Source: Aristolochia californica
Taxonomy: Eukaryota; Streptophyta; Magnoliopsida; Piperales; Aristolochiaceae
Assembly: GCA_029961685.1 (NCBI GenBank)
Contig: JARWKL010000008.1
Coordinates: 8,992,501-9,056,500, forward strand
Direction of reading: 5' to 3'
DNA: 64,000 nucleotides
Shown here: piece by piece, positions 44,801-56,677 of the stretch
How the letters are laid out: each line of letters opens with the position of its first letter
Numbering within the stretch: position 1 is the stretch's first letter
The notes under the pieces: model-generated
Told to the model about the DNA's origin: nothing
Database searches by the model: none
The model's input: the letters and a program-made list of their open reading frames with translations, nothing else
Program-made: the position numbers and the translations under genes

Positions 44801-46308
44801 GTACTCCTTGTTCTCCATTTTTTATGTCCTCGAAGTGTAGCTTTTTCTGTTCTGGTTTCGGGGCTGGCTTTCATGAGAATTTTAGGTAGTGCTTGGAGAT
44901 TCCTCCTTTGTTTTTAGTGTTCGTTGGTTTACTTCAAGCGCCGATCGCTAGTTTCTTTTTTGTTTTTGTTTTCCAATTTTAAACAAATTTGAGTTTATTG
45001 TACCTCTTGAGAATTGTTAAATATGGCTTGGCAATTGGTTTTACAGGGCTATTGCTTTCTTGAGCCACCGTTTCTATTTATTTGTAAATTTTCTTGTAGC
45101 GTGCACAGTTTACTTGCTTGCCGCCTTAGGCACATCTCTCGTTCTTAGTTTCACGCTGGCCTAATAAAGTTAGTCTTTTAGTAAGCGTATATAAGCAGAT
45201 GTTTAGTATATAAGCAATTCTTTAGTGGCCGCACCCAAAGGAAATTATTGAAGAAGGGCGGTGGAGGTTGGTTGAAGATGATGTTATGCGGCGTTCAGAA
45301 CCAGCCTTGAAGTGAATGAGAGCATCGATATTGATGGTCTCTGGGTTGGAATGGATCTTCTGACAGGGCATACAGAAAAATTACTCGAACTCAGGCCTTC
45401 TCAAACTGAATGAAATCTCATGGATCCAAGATCCAACAAGATATCACTTCCTTCTTCTTTTATTAAGGGTTCTTGCGATTATATGACTTTCAACTAGGCA
45501 CTTTTAGCATTTACTGAACTATGCTTTTGTGGACATATTGAAATTGATCTTGATAATTTGATTTCGTTTTTTTGGTTTTTCAGATTGTCACATATATTTG
45601 GTTTTATGCAAGCTAAGTTAGCAATTTGATAGATCTGTTATGATGTTGCACAATTTGTTGGATTTCCTTTCCATACTTAACACTAGGTTGCAGTAGCATG
45701 GAGTGTATGAGTGTTGGAGTCATGGACTGAAATAATCTTGCTTTAAATATTAAATTCCATTGTTGGTAACGAGTGACTTTCGTGAATTTCTGTACAATTT
45801 CACTCTTATTTTTCTACTTCAAATTTGATGGGGAGTTTTGTTCTGGTGTCTAGGTAGTACCAACAGACAAGTCATGACATGTTTTATGATTGCTTAAAAT
45901 GCTCAACAGAAATTCTGCTAAGACGATTATGAATCTAGTGTTTCTGAACATGATCCCTCGAAGGAAGCTAGCATCAACAATCAATTTGAGTTGATTGTGC
46001 TTTTGAAATTGTTACAAGATCGTATTCATCTTTTTAATAAAAATTCTTACGTGACTAGAGTTTTCACTCCGCCCGTGGCAGATTCAAGGGAAGGGTCTTA
46101 AGAGGCCATGGCCTTTCCACAGAAAAAGAAATATTTCCAGTGTCTTATAAAGAGACATATGGGGTCTACCAGTTGTTTCTGGTCAATCCCTATTATCTAT
46201 GCAAAGACAGCCATGGCAGGCTGTTCGAGGAAGATTCCTGATTCTTCCAACTGCTTTCAGTTGTAACAGAAAAATATTTTTCTAATACTCACACCTTATC
46301 TTCTGCAG

Positions 46309-46410
46309 GCTGTTGACATAAAACTTCTTGGGACCCTTAACAGAGAGGACTTGAAGAAACTCTGTGGTGACAACTATCCTGATTGGATATCATTCCCTGT
46401 GTTTGAACAG
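46309..46410 (+). CDS. NTMC2T4: Gene B exon 2
   Basis: 102 bp, 34 codons in phase 0, between acceptor TTCTGCAG and donor CAG|GTTAGA. It encodes AVDIKLLGTLNREDLKKLCG then DNYPDWISFPVFEQ, the conserved segment before the SMP domain in NTMC2T4-type proteins. Intron 1 (44801-46308, 1.5 kb) shows no transposon I can name. Confidence 0.85.
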
Positions 46411-47657
46411 GTTAGATTCTCCTGGATTTGTGTCTTATTCAATGAGCTTGGCCTTTTTCTTTGTCCCCTTATTTCTTTATTGAAATATTGTATTCTTTGT
46501 CCCTTATCTAGTTCACAGGTCTTTTGTGTAGACTTGGTAAAACCTGGAGCAGTAAATAATCTCTCTGTAATTAGTTCTCTTGATTCTTTGCACATGGGAA
46601 CAGTTAGTACAGGAAACATGTGGCAAGACTGGGGAAGGCAAATAACTCTACTCAGTCTTGTCCAATTGTTTAGACCTTTGATAAAAATGATGACTAAAGT
46701 GTATCTTTCATTGAACAGCAAATTCTAATGGAACCATAACTGTAGAAGTATATCAAATTCTTCCACTAGTTCAACATTCATATGGTGATTCAAAGAATCA
46801 TTCTAAACAAAACTGAGATTTAAAAAATATTTAGTTATTACGGTGGGAAAATATTTGGCTGATGAAGATAGGTTTATATGGGAACCCAAGTTGGTGAGGT
46901 TGCTTCCAAAATAATTGCATACTATCCTAAAAGTTCTACTGGGAAGAAAATCTGAGGTGGCAGAGTATCTTGCTCAGTACATAATGTACTAGTCGGATCT
47001 CTGAATTATCTACCTGAAGTGGACATAGCTTCTTCTTCTGATTGGTCAAATGCCATGATCATTTATTGCTCCATAAATGATTGCAAAGTTTTGTTTGTAA
47101 GGCTTCAAAATCTTGGATCTTGTCCATTTAAAGAAAAATCAATCTCGTGGTATAATACCCAGGAAAGGGCTCTCTCTCTTACAAGATCATCAAGGAAAAT
47201 TAGGTTTTTAGTGTTACAAGCAAGCTTGGTATACTTGTATTCTTTGAAGTCACATCCATTGGCCCCATATAACCATGTGGTTTAAGGTGGGGGTGCTTTT
47301 GCAGAGATTTTTCAGTAAAGTTGCTCTCTGAGGTGGCCTTGTGTACTCTAATTTCGGTACATAAAAGCACAACAGAAAGCGTGTTCATTTCCTGAGTTCT
47401 GTCAGATCTCATGCAGCAATACTTTGTCTGTCCTCGTCCATGGTTTTTGTGTTTTTGGGCCATAAAGTTAGAGTAGGCACAAAGTATGTGTAACTAAACA
47501 TTGAAGAACTTCTAGAATTTTCTTAGGTTAACCCAGTTGGTGTGATTAGATATTTCACGCTGCTCTATACTTTTTTTTTTTTTAAAATAAAAAAGCTAGG
47601 TGAAGGTTAATGACACCATCTCCATGCCTTTCTACATGCAATTTAAGTAGTAAGCTG

Positions 47658-47974
47658 TGTGATTCTGGCAAATTATCTTTGACTTTAAGTTATGAAATAG
47701 TGAGTTTGAGAGAGTGCAAAAGGGAGAAGTAAGAAAAATAATGAATAAAGAAGAAGAAAGGAAGATAAGAGAAGGGAATTGTTCTCAAACAAGAGCCAAA
47801 CCTAGATTTTCCCAAGGCTATGATCTCAGCTGTCCACCTTCATCTTATTTATACTAAATTAAATACAAAAAATCTAAATTGCCATTTGAGCTACATATCG
47901 AGCATATAATGAGCTATTACATGGTTTATGTGTAATCCTAGTAAAAATAACATAAATCCTTCCAGCTTTCAACA
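47658..47974 (-). repeat. 3' LTR of the outer Copia
   Basis: It starts TGTGATTCTGGC and ends CTTTCAACA, and is the partner of 56367-56677. The purine tract on the minus strand (complement of TTTCACCTCAAGCTAGG) adjoins it. Confidence 0.85.
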
Positions 47975-47999
47975 TTTCACCTCAAGCTAGGGAGTAGGC

Positions 48000-48740
48000 A
48001 TCAAATAACCCCAACTTGGAACACAACTTTAGGAATCAAGCTCCTTGCAATGCCTTGATAAAAAGATCTGCTACTTGATCTTCTGAATGCACATGAGGTG
48101 TAGCAGTTCTCCCCTTCCTGATTTGATCATGGATGAAGTGGCAATCAACTTCTATATGCTTTGTTTTTTCATGGAACACTAGGTAGTCCTACAATGAAGA
48201 TGGTGACTTGATTATAACATTCCATAGTCATTGGTAATGATGCTGATCCCACAATGAAGATGTCGGCTTCATTATCACATTCCATAGTCTTTGGTAATGA
48301 TGCCCTTGTTCCAAACTCAGACGCTAGAGAATATACCAGATCAGCTCACAAGCTATGTGGGCCATAGCTCTGTATTCCACTTTAGAACTGAATCTTGCCA
48401 CAACATTTTGTTTCTTCGGCAGGTAACCAGATTTCCACCTAAAACTACACAAAATCCATTGGTAGACTTCTTAACTTCCTTGGAACCTGCATAATCAGCA
48501 TCGGGATACCTATATATCCTTGTATGCCCATAATATTTATATTAGTACCTTACCTGATTCCCCTTTAAGATACCGAATGATTCTATGTATAGCTTCCAGG
48601 TGAATCTTCCTACAGGCCTCCAATAATTTGCTCATGAATCCTACAACTGCTGCATATATCAACTTCCCAACTAGATGTCTATAATGAGTTTTATCCTTCA
48701 AGATTGTTGAGTTCTCATCAAATAATTTCTTACTTTCTTC
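48000..48740 (-). pseudogene. Outer Copia RNase H fragments
   Basis: Minus-strand frames encode FHEKTKHIEVDCHFIHD (near 48150) and EDQVADLFIKALQG, the Copia RNase H tail. Upstream (48490-48740) are degraded connection sequences (YPDADYAGSKEVKKST in broken frames). They are cut by the LINE fragment at 48757. Confidence 0.6.
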
Positions 48741-48741
48741 T

Positions 48742-49108
48742 AAAAGAGTATCAGCTGGTCATGGTCTCCTCAACGGGCTCCACATTTTCAGAGATAAGTG
48801 CACTGGTCCCCTCCATATTGAAGGGGACTCGAAGGTGGTCATTGGACGGTGAGAGCATGCATCCCCTCCCCCGTGGCGCCATTGGGACATTTTTCGGGAG
48901 ATTATTGAAATTTGTTCATATTTATCTCGTATTTGGTCTCACATTCCGAGATCCGCAAATTCGGCAGCTGATGCACTTGCTAAGCTCGGAGCTACCCTAC
49001 AATCGTTGGTTGTCAGGGATTTGCTCCCCTCTTTGTAATTTCTGTATTTTTCTTGTTTATATATATACATCTTTTTCAAAAAAAAAAAAAAAAAAAAGAG
49101 TATCAGCT
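48742..49108 (+). mobile_element. 5'-truncated LINE fragment (337 bp) with 15-bp TSD
   Basis: The inserted body is 48757-49093, flanked by AAAAGAGTATCAGCT at 48742-48756 and 49094-49108. It ends in a long poly(A). It encodes only the last part of the RNase H domain (IEGDSKVVIG, then IPRSANSAADALAKLGATLQ), matching the LINE family at 5988 and 21708. It inserted in the outer Copia. Confidence 0.9.
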
Positions 49109-49158
49109 CACTTGTTTCCTAGTGGCCCTGTCTCACTTAGAAGGTCCGTTACATATTT

Positions 49159-49410
49159 TCATTGAGATAGTAAGATACCTGATTTATTTTTGGACACTTC
49201 AATCCACAAGAAATACTTAAGAGGGCCAAAGTCCTTTGTTTGAAAATGCTTTTGGAGGTGACCTTTAATCTCAGCAATCTCACCAGTATCATTAATTGAA
49301 ATCACAATATTATTTTCACATACACAATTAAAACCCATACCTCTTTTCAGGATGAAAACAGACAAACCCGAGCTGCTCCTCATAAACCCATTCTCCATAA
49401 GCTGTCTCAC
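49159..49410 (-). pseudogene. Outer Copia RT fragment
   Basis: The minus strand reads ENGFMRSSSGLSVFILKRG and DFGPLKYFLWIEVSKNKSGI, from the middle of Copia RT. The YVDD Asp pair is replaced (NNIVISIND). It lies directly beside the gag fragment at 49419, so about 3 kb of pol is deleted. Confidence 0.65.
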
Positions 49411-49418
49411 AGAATATT

Positions 49419-49673
49419 CTAATTATTTACATGAGGCTCCATACTACTTAACAACCATGATATAACTTTCAGATTTCCAGATCTCCGTTTAGTAGAGCAA
49501 ACTATAGGGGTTTTTTCATATATGAATTTTTCATTGTTCCTAGCTCCAATATATATCTCGGCAGCTCTAGTCCATAGAGTGTAATTACCACCATTTAGTT
49601 TGGTAGTAGTGATTTTCCCGAAATATTCTTCTTTCTCTGATGCATTATCAGACCCATTATAACCTTCAGCCAT
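49419..49673 (-). pseudogene. Outer Copia gag N-terminus
   Basis: The minus strand opens MAEGYNGSDNASEKEEYFGK and continues TKLNGGNYTLWTRAAEIYIG, the usual Copia gag start (LNG.NY..W). It ends after 84 codons near the deletion junction. Confidence 0.65.
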
Positions 49674-49679
49674 ACAACC

Positions 49680-50351
49680 AGTATGATAAACTCCCTCCTG
49701 AATTCAAGACTAACAAAACCAAAACTTGAGCCTTTCAGACATGCACCAGAAACTAGCACATACAATCTTGATATGCGCCTCATGCAACTATATTGCAAGC
49801 TCTCTCTCAAATCTTTCTGCAGGTTGCATGTATAGTTCTTCATAAGTACACTTCTATTATGAGACCGAGAACCTAAGTTATACCTGAACCTAGTTGCTTT
49901 TAAGCTCTTATGACAGAATTTTATCTTCTACCAGGAAACTATAGGCATCCTTCTCCTCTACAATGACTCCTCTTCTTCAAACTCAGAACTCAAAAACAAC
50001 GTCAAGCTTCAGTCTTAACATCCACACACAAATTCAGATCTTAACCTGATCACATATGATGCATAGCAGAATGGAAAAATATTATCTTTCCTATGATCTT
50101 CCCACTCTGTATATCAGATAACTGTTCTCCACGAACTGCTACAGTTGTTGTAGTAGAGGATCCATTCCAGTCACCTTCTTGACTAGATTCAAAGCATAAA
50201 TCCTCTGCAGATTTAGAGTAACTTTTACTCAAGAAAAAAAAACGAGATTAAACTGTCTTACCTGGTACAAGTTTTATGCTTCTTTAGTTCTTCTTTTCTC
50301 TTTGTAACTACTTCACTTGATAATTTAAAATTCATATCCTGCTCTGATACC
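49680..50351 (-). other. Outer Copia leader and primer-binding site
   Basis: No gene. The segment is the untranslated leader of the outer element. It ends at GCTCTGATACC (50341-50351), the complement of the initiator-tRNA primer-binding site, where the inner Copia inserted. Confidence 0.7.
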
Positions 50352-50767
50352 TGTAGAATTTAGGATCCCATGATAAGAACTTCAACCAAACTAAGAAGAA
50401 GAAGGAGAAGAGAGGGAGAAGGGATCAACCAGCAAGGGAGAGAGCTTGGACAAAGGAGAAGAGGGAGAGCGCCTACCAAGGGAGAGGTTGGATGCCTCTT
50501 AGCCAAACCCTCTATTTATAGCTTTTACAATGCCCTTTTAGGGCTACAACATTATAAAAGAAGAGACATAAAAAAGACAAGTATTTACAACTTCATGCCA
50601 TTTTTATGAGAAGATTTCTTATTTATCCATGTGCCACCTCTTAGATGTGTGGGTTTTCTTTTCTTGGACGTTTGGGCTTGAGCCCACTCTTCTAACACTT
50701 TTCTTGGACGTGTCGGCATGGGCCCACTCTTCTAACAATGCGTGGGCTTGGGCCCACTCTTCTAACA
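50352..50767 (-). repeat. 3' LTR of the inner Copia
   Basis: 416 bp, TGTAGAATTTAGG ... CTTCTAACA. It is longer than its partner because the end segment 'ttggacgtg-gggcccactcttctaaca' is repeated about three times (50659-50767). Confidence 0.88.
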
Positions 50768-50774
50768 CTCTCCC

Positions 50775-52600
50775 TCAAGCTGGAGGAGGAGAAAAAACAT
50801 CATAGACCCCCAATTTGACACATATAAAGGATAGGATCTTAGATGTAACCGGTTTAGTAAGAATATCCGCTACTTGCTCTTGTGATGAAACATGTTTGAG
50901 GGAGATTATACCTGCTTGAAATTTCCTGTCTATAGTCCACCTCGATGTGTTTGGTCCTTTCATGGAAGACTGGATTCGAAGTAATATGAGTGACTACTTA
51001 GTTATCACAATGTAGACCCATAGAACCTCTTTTATAAAATCCTAATTCAGTAAGAAGGGACCTGCTCCATAGGAGTTCACTGTCTGTGTGAGATGGCCCT
51101 GTATTATGCTTTTGCACTAGATCTTGCAACCATATTTTGCTTCTTACTTCTTTATGTAACCAGGTTCCCCCCAACAAGAGTGCAATATCCAGAAGTGGAC
51201 TTCCTATCATCAGGTGATCCAACCCAATCCGCATCTGAGAAACCTTCTATGTTGAAGTGGTCATTTTTCTTATAAAGCAATCCTCTTCCTGGGGCTCCTT
51301 TTAAGTATCGTAATATTCTCTCCAAAGCCTGCCAATCGGTAAGTTGTGGTTTATGCATGTACTGACTCACCACACTTACAACATATGATATGTCTGGTTT
51401 AGTTACCATGAGGTAGATAAATTTGCCCACAATTCTTTGATATTTTCCAATATCAATATCTTCTCCAGAACTTACACATAGTTTTATATTTGCATCCATA
51501 GGTGTGTCAGCTGGGCGAAACCCATCATTCCGGTTTCTTCGAGGAGGTCCAGGACATACTTCTTTTGAGACAATATTATCCCATGTTTGGACTGAATGAC
51601 TTCTATGCCCAGAAAATAATTTAGAAGTCCAAAATCTTTAGTTTTGAATTCATGACATATCATGTTTTTTACTTCTTGTATGCTATGCACATCATTGTCA
51701 GTTAAGATAATATCATCAACATACACAACCAATAGTATCTTACCTTTTGAGGTATCTTTAAAATATACCGAATGATCTGTTGAGCACCGACGAAATTCAA
51801 ACCGTAGTAGTGCTTAGCTAAATTTGTCAAACCAGGCCCGAGGGGACTGTTTAAGCCCATATAAGGACTTTTTTAAGCGGCATACGGACTCCCCCTCAAC
51901 CACATAACTAGGTGGTTGAACCATATAAATTTCCTCGCGGATGTTGCCATTTAAGAAAGCATTTTTGACATCGAGTTGATATACAGGCTATGAAGCGTTA
52001 GCAGCGAATGATAATAAGATACGTACCGAATTTAACTTGGCAACAGGAGAGAAGGTCTCCTCATAATCTACTCCATAATATTGAGTGTACCCTTTAGCGA
52101 TGAGTCGGGCCTTAAGACGAGCAATGGACCCATCCGGATTGTGTTTGACAAAAAACACTCATTAACCCACTGGTTTCTTACCTTTCGGAACCGGTGCTAA
52201 GTGCCATGTTTGATTTTCATGTAAGGCTTGCATTTCCTCATCCATAGTCACCTTCCATCCTGGATGTTGCAGATCCTCCTGATAGGATTGCGGAATAGAA
52301 GTGGAAGAAGGAGATGCAAGGAACAGAGGACAAGCGGAGGCAAACGATGGTGAGACATAAAATTGGATATAGGATGAGAAGTAGTATAGGAACACCATTC
52401 TTTTCTTAGAGCAATGGACCGAGTATCAAACTGTGGACCAAATGGAATAGGGGAAGGACTTACCTCGGTAGGATCTGAAAACTCCATAGGTGAGGTGTCG
52501 GTTGGTGCTTCAATGGGTGGAGTGACATCGGCATTAAAGGGCACAAATGGACAAGGGGTGGTAGGAGGGAAGGACAAACCTGGAGGAGCATCTTCCGAGG
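50775..52600 (-). pseudogene. Inner Copia reverse transcriptase and RNase H
   Basis: The minus strand carries the RT start (WKVTMDEEMQALHENQTWHL), VYVDDIILTDNDVHSI with an intact YVDD (51732-51484), FGLLNYFLGIEVIQSKHGI, and the RNase H region (YLKGAPGRGLLYKKND, FSDADWVGSPDDRKSTSGYC, ending DILTKPVTSKILSF). Frameshifts and stops occur between about 52160 and 51740 and between 51150 and 50990. Confidence 0.8.
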
Positions 52601-53300
52601 AATAGAATGAGGTGTCCTAAAAAAAAGTCACATCCCGAGACACAAGTAACCGTCGAAGGGCATGCTTGTAATAGACATAACCTTTTTGGGTGTGAGAGTA
52701 AGAAAATGCACTTCATAGAATGAGGAGCAAGTTTACTTTTATGAGGATATGTGATATGGACAAAGCATGCACATCCAAAACCCTTTATGGGAAGAGAAAA
52801 TGGGTTTTCACTAGGAAATAATACAGAATATGGAGTCTTATGACCCAATATTGATGAAGGTAACCTATTGATAAGAAAACAGGCCGTAAGTAGAGCATGA
52901 GGCCAATAAAAGTAAGGTACCTTCATGGAGTAGAGGTGGCCCCGAGCAACCTCAAGGAGATGACAATTCTTTCTTTTAGCAACACCATTTTGTTGAGTGG
53001 TGTAGGCACAAGATGTTTGATGGATAAGGCCATAACCTTCATAGAAGGATTGAAACTCACTAGACAAATATTATTTAGCATTATTAGACCAAAGTATTTG
53101 AATTTTCTTGTCAAACTTAGTTAATACCATAGCATGAAAGGCCTTAAAGATAGTAATTATTTTAGATCTTTCTTTAAAAAGATATAACCAACTAACCAAG
53201 GTAAAGTCATCAACAAAAGTAACAAAGTATTTAATATGATAAATATTAGCAACATACAAGGGTCCCCATACATCAAAATATACTAAAGAAAAATGAGCAA
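52534..53300 (-). pseudogene. Inner Copia integrase, catalytic residues changed
   Basis: The minus strand encodes KYFVTFVDDFTLVSWLYLFK with the first catalytic Asp. The next motif, RSDNA in relatives, reads WSNNAK, and the Glu motif, GVAERKN in relatives, reads GVAKRKN. Two of the three DDE residues are thus lost. The frame from 53067 to 52534 is open (177 residues). Confidence 0.8.
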
Positions 53301-53412
53301 CACTAGTAGTTTTAGGCCGAGGAGAATATGTACTCCTTTGCTGTTTGCTTAATTGACAAATGTCACAATTTTTATTTTTTTTTGAAATGATACTGAATTT
53401 TATTATGAGAGC

Positions 53413-54300
53413 TCAAACGAGTAGATTACAAGATGGGAAACTTTCCCAAACAATGAAAGTAGATAAAGACTTTAACGAAGGAAGTAAATGGCGAAGGGAA
53501 GGTGTAGATAGATGACCAAGCCGGTTGTGCCAAAGTTGTGCCTCGGATGTACAGGATGAAAGTGCAGTTACCGGAGGTAGGTCGAAGTAATACCAACCTC
53601 CTTTTTCATGGCCGCCACCAATCACCCGCTTCGTAGTTAGATCCTGAAATGCACAAGAAGCCGGTGAGAAGGTGACAGAGCAATGTAGTTGTTTTGTGAT
53701 TTGACTTACCGAGAGTAAGTTTAAGGGAAATTGAGGAACATATAGGACATTTTGAAGTGGGATAGAGGATGTAATAGAAGAGGATCCCTTGCTAAGTACT
53801 TTGGTTTGGGTACCATTACCAATAGTAATAAATTTATTGGGAATACACGAAGATAAAGAATTGAACATGTGTTTGTTACCTGAGAGATGTTCGGAGTCCC
53901 TGGAGTCTATTATCCAAGATGAAAAGGAGGAAGAGGAAGAGGAAGAAAGCATACTTGAAGCAATAGTGGTAGTAGCAGTAGGTAAAGGTGGAAGGGAAAA
54001 TTCCATAATTGACTTCTTTTTTTGAAATGTGTCATAGTCTTCAACAATGAAAGTCATCTTCCCGGATTGTGAGTTAGCCTTATCTTCCCATTTATCAATT
54101 TCAGCGGAGGTTGGGATAGCCGTGGCCCAATCTTGCTTGCCATGTAGCTTCCAACAACCTTCCACAAGGTGGTTTTGACCACCACAATAGGTGCATATGT
54201 GACGCTCTGTGCGTGAGTGTGTAGGACCGGTTCTACCACCTCTATAATTTCTGCTGCGTCCTCGGTTGAAGGATGATGCACCTTTATTACCAGAGTACAT
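53413..54300 (-). pseudogene. Inner Copia zinc knuckle, protease and GAG-pre-integrase
   Basis: An open frame of 295 codons contains the CCHC knuckle (CTYCGGQNHLVEGCWKLHG), the protease site (WIIDSRDSEHLSGNKHMF) and QLWHNRLGHLSTPSL of the GAG-pre-integrase domain. The protease motif of relatives is DSGAS; here Gly is replaced by Arg and Ala by Asp, so it is probably inactive. Confidence 0.82.
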
Positions 54301-54345
54301 AGCCGATGGAGCATCATTATGTGAGGTAAGAGATAGGTCAGGGAT

Positions 54346-54945
54346 TCACAGCAATGTGACACTAATTTCATCAAAGGATGAAAGTGTGGAAGAGTTAAGA
54401 AGTTGAGTCTTAGCAACTTCAAGGTATGACTTGATATTCGTCAAGCAAATTGCTGCCGTTAAAACTTCCCGTTGTCTCTCTTGAATTGAAATATTGGTAG
54501 AGTACGGCTGAGCGATCTTCCACTCTTGAAGGAGACCCTGAAACCGAGCCAAAAACTCATGAATATTATCCCCTTGCTTAGTATTTAGCATGTTTTGCAA
54601 GACATCAAATAATTTTTGCAAAGTGGCCGTGCTAGAATATAACTTTGCACATGTGTCCCAAATGTCTTTGGCTGTTTTTACGTGGACAACATTGTTGGCT
54701 AGATATTCTTCCATACTATTAATAAACCAACTAATGGCCAAATTATAATTCTTAACCCACTTGAGGTAGGGTAGATCTTCTTCATCAATCGGTGGAGAAG
54801 GTTTGTTTAAGTGACCGAGAAGGTCACGAGTAATAAGAGCCCCTCGTACCGATTGCGACCAACTGAGATAATTTGAGAGGCCCCTTAAGGGAATAGTAGT
54901 AATTCTTAGTATGTCACTCTTACTACTTGTATTTCCAGCATCCAT
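54346..54945 (-). pseudogene. Inner Copia gag
   Basis: The minus strand is open from an ATG at 54945 (MDAGNTSSKSD) through ITTIPLRGLSNYLSWSQSVR, NLAISWFINSMEEYLAN, LYSSTATLQKLFDVLQNMLN and FLARFQGLLQEWK (UBN2-type gag). It shifts frame near 54350 into the zinc-knuckle ORF. An upstream in-frame ATG at 54960 exists but MDAGN fits related gag starts. The gag closely resembles the remnant in the non-autonomous element at 20711-23578. Confidence 0.82.
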
Positions 54946-54960
54946 CTTGCAGTAAAACAA

Positions 54961-55973
54961 ATGCTTAAACTACACTCAAGATCAATTATAGAAGCTCCAA
55001 ATTTAAGAATAAGTAAAATCAAAATGGGAAGGCACTTTAAATCATGTATAGGCTGCCAAATAAGTCAATCTGAATGTCCTAAATAGACCAAATAAGAGAA
55101 GATCTTCTCAAAAACATCCACTAATTCAAACTTGAAGGATCCGTGTACCAAATCAATTACTTGTAAATTGAGATATAGAATCTTATCCACAAGATCAGGC
55201 ACTAAATCATCAAAGCATTTGTGCCTATGTCAAGTGCAGTCACCATCCAGAAATGAATCAAATCCTATATATCCTTAAAAAAAATCTCAAGATGATAGAA
55301 TGAAAACTTATGCTTTAACCCAAAATTCCAAAAATCGTGGCTAAACACTTAAGAACCACGGTTATCTTTCTTTGAGATCCTTTGTAGCAAATAAGGTCTC
55401 TTATAAATCTCAACTCATAGGGACAATCCAACTTTCAAATAACCAAGTTGGAGTTCAAGAGAGTAGAGAGGGCAGCAGAATAGTAGAGGCATGTGGATAA
55501 ATTTTCATCATGCTGGGGTTTAAACATATGTTGATTCACCAGCTAAATGAATCGGCCACATGAGCAGCACCAAGTGTGAGAGGCCTTGCAGCAACATGTG
55601 CAGGAATTCCAACTCATTGAAAAATCATCCAAGCCACATGTAAATAACTGAATCTCAAGCCATCAATCTTGATAGAACAACCAATCTTGATCAACCTTGT
55701 AATTTAGCTACAAGAAGGCCAAGATGATAACATCTTCTTAACACAAGGGATTAATCTTCACAACTTCTCATATGAAGATCATCTTGTCTTGATGTAATCC
55801 AGAGATCAAAGCCTCAACATATAGCAAGGAAAATGAGTAAATAATAACCAAAAATGACTTATCTCTTCATGGCTGGACTCCTTCCTTCATGAGTGATTTC
55901 ATGGCCAACCTTCATAAATATTTTTTCGTATACTTTATCAAAGGGGATCCTAAACACTTAGGCTCTGATACCA
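54961..55973 (-). other. Inner Copia untranslated leader and primer-binding site
   Basis: About 1 kb without coding sequence between gag and the 5' LTR. It ends with GGCTCTGATACCA at 55961-55973, complementary to an initiator-tRNA-Met primer-binding site. Confidence 0.75.
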
Positions 55974-56360
55974 TGTAGAGTTTAGGATCTCATGATAAGA
56001 ATTTCAACCAAACCAAGAAGAACAAGGAGAAGAGAGGGAAAAGGGATCAACCACCAAGGGATAGAGCTTGGACAAAGGAGAAGAGGAAGAGCGCCTACCA
56101 AGGGAGATAGGTTGGGCGAACTTTGGGAGAAAGGAGGAAAGAACTTGAATGCTCTTACCTCTTAGCCAATACCTCTATTTATAGCTTTTACAATGCTCTT
56201 TTAGGGCTACGACATTATAAAAGAAAAGATATAAAAAAGACAAGTATTTACAACTTCATGCCATCTTTATGAGAAGACTTCTTATTTACCCACATGCTAC
56301 CTCTTAGATGTGTGAGCTTTCTTTTCTTGGACGTGTGGACATGGGTCCACTCTTCTAACA
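55974..56360 (-). repeat. 5' LTR of the inner Copia
   Basis: 387 bp, TGTAGAGTTTAGG ... CTTCTAACA. GGCTCTGATACCA directly below it is the complement of the initiator-tRNA primer-binding site. Confidence 0.9.
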
Positions 56361-56366
56361 ATATCA

Positions 56367-56677
56367 TTTGATTTTGGCAAATTATCTTTGACTTAAGTTA
56401 TGAAATCGTGAGTTCGAGATAGTACAAAAGGGAAAAAGTAAGAAAGAGAACAGATACAGAAGAAGAAAGCAAGCAAAAAGAAACAAGGGAATTTTTCTCA
56501 AACGAGAGCCAAACCCAGATTTACCTTAGGGTATGACCTCAGCCGTTCACCTTCATCTTATCTATACCAAATTTTATACAAAGTCTAAATTACCCTTTGG
56601 GCTACATCTTGAGCTATTACATGGTTTATGATGTATAAGCTGAGTAAAATTAACATTGATCCTTCCAACTTTCAACA
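56367..56677 (-). repeat. 5' LTR of the outer Copia
   Basis: Partner of 47658-47974. The inner Copia inserted beside its internal end; removing the inner element joins this LTR to GCTCTGATACC at 50341-50351 and restores the primer-binding site TGGTATCAGAGC on the minus strand. Confidence 0.85.

Larger units (their letters stand above)
50347..56365 (-). mobile_element. Inner Copia element (minus), full structure, TSD ATACC/ATATC
   Basis: The element spans 50352-56360. LTRs are 50352-50767 and 55974-56360. Flanks ATACC (50347-50351) and ATATC (56361-56365) match at 4 of 5 bases. On the minus strand the primer-binding site TGGTATCAGAGCC adjoins the 5' LTR and the polypurine tract TTGAGGGAGAG adjoins the 3' LTR. 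Gag, protease, integrase, RT and RNase H are all present in order but mutated. It sits exactly in the primer-binding site of the outer Copia. Confidence 0.92.

Noticed and set aside
49159..49673. Two adjacent minus-strand ORFs read as one new fusion gene
   Set aside because: They are gag and RT of one deleted Copia element in different frames with stops between.
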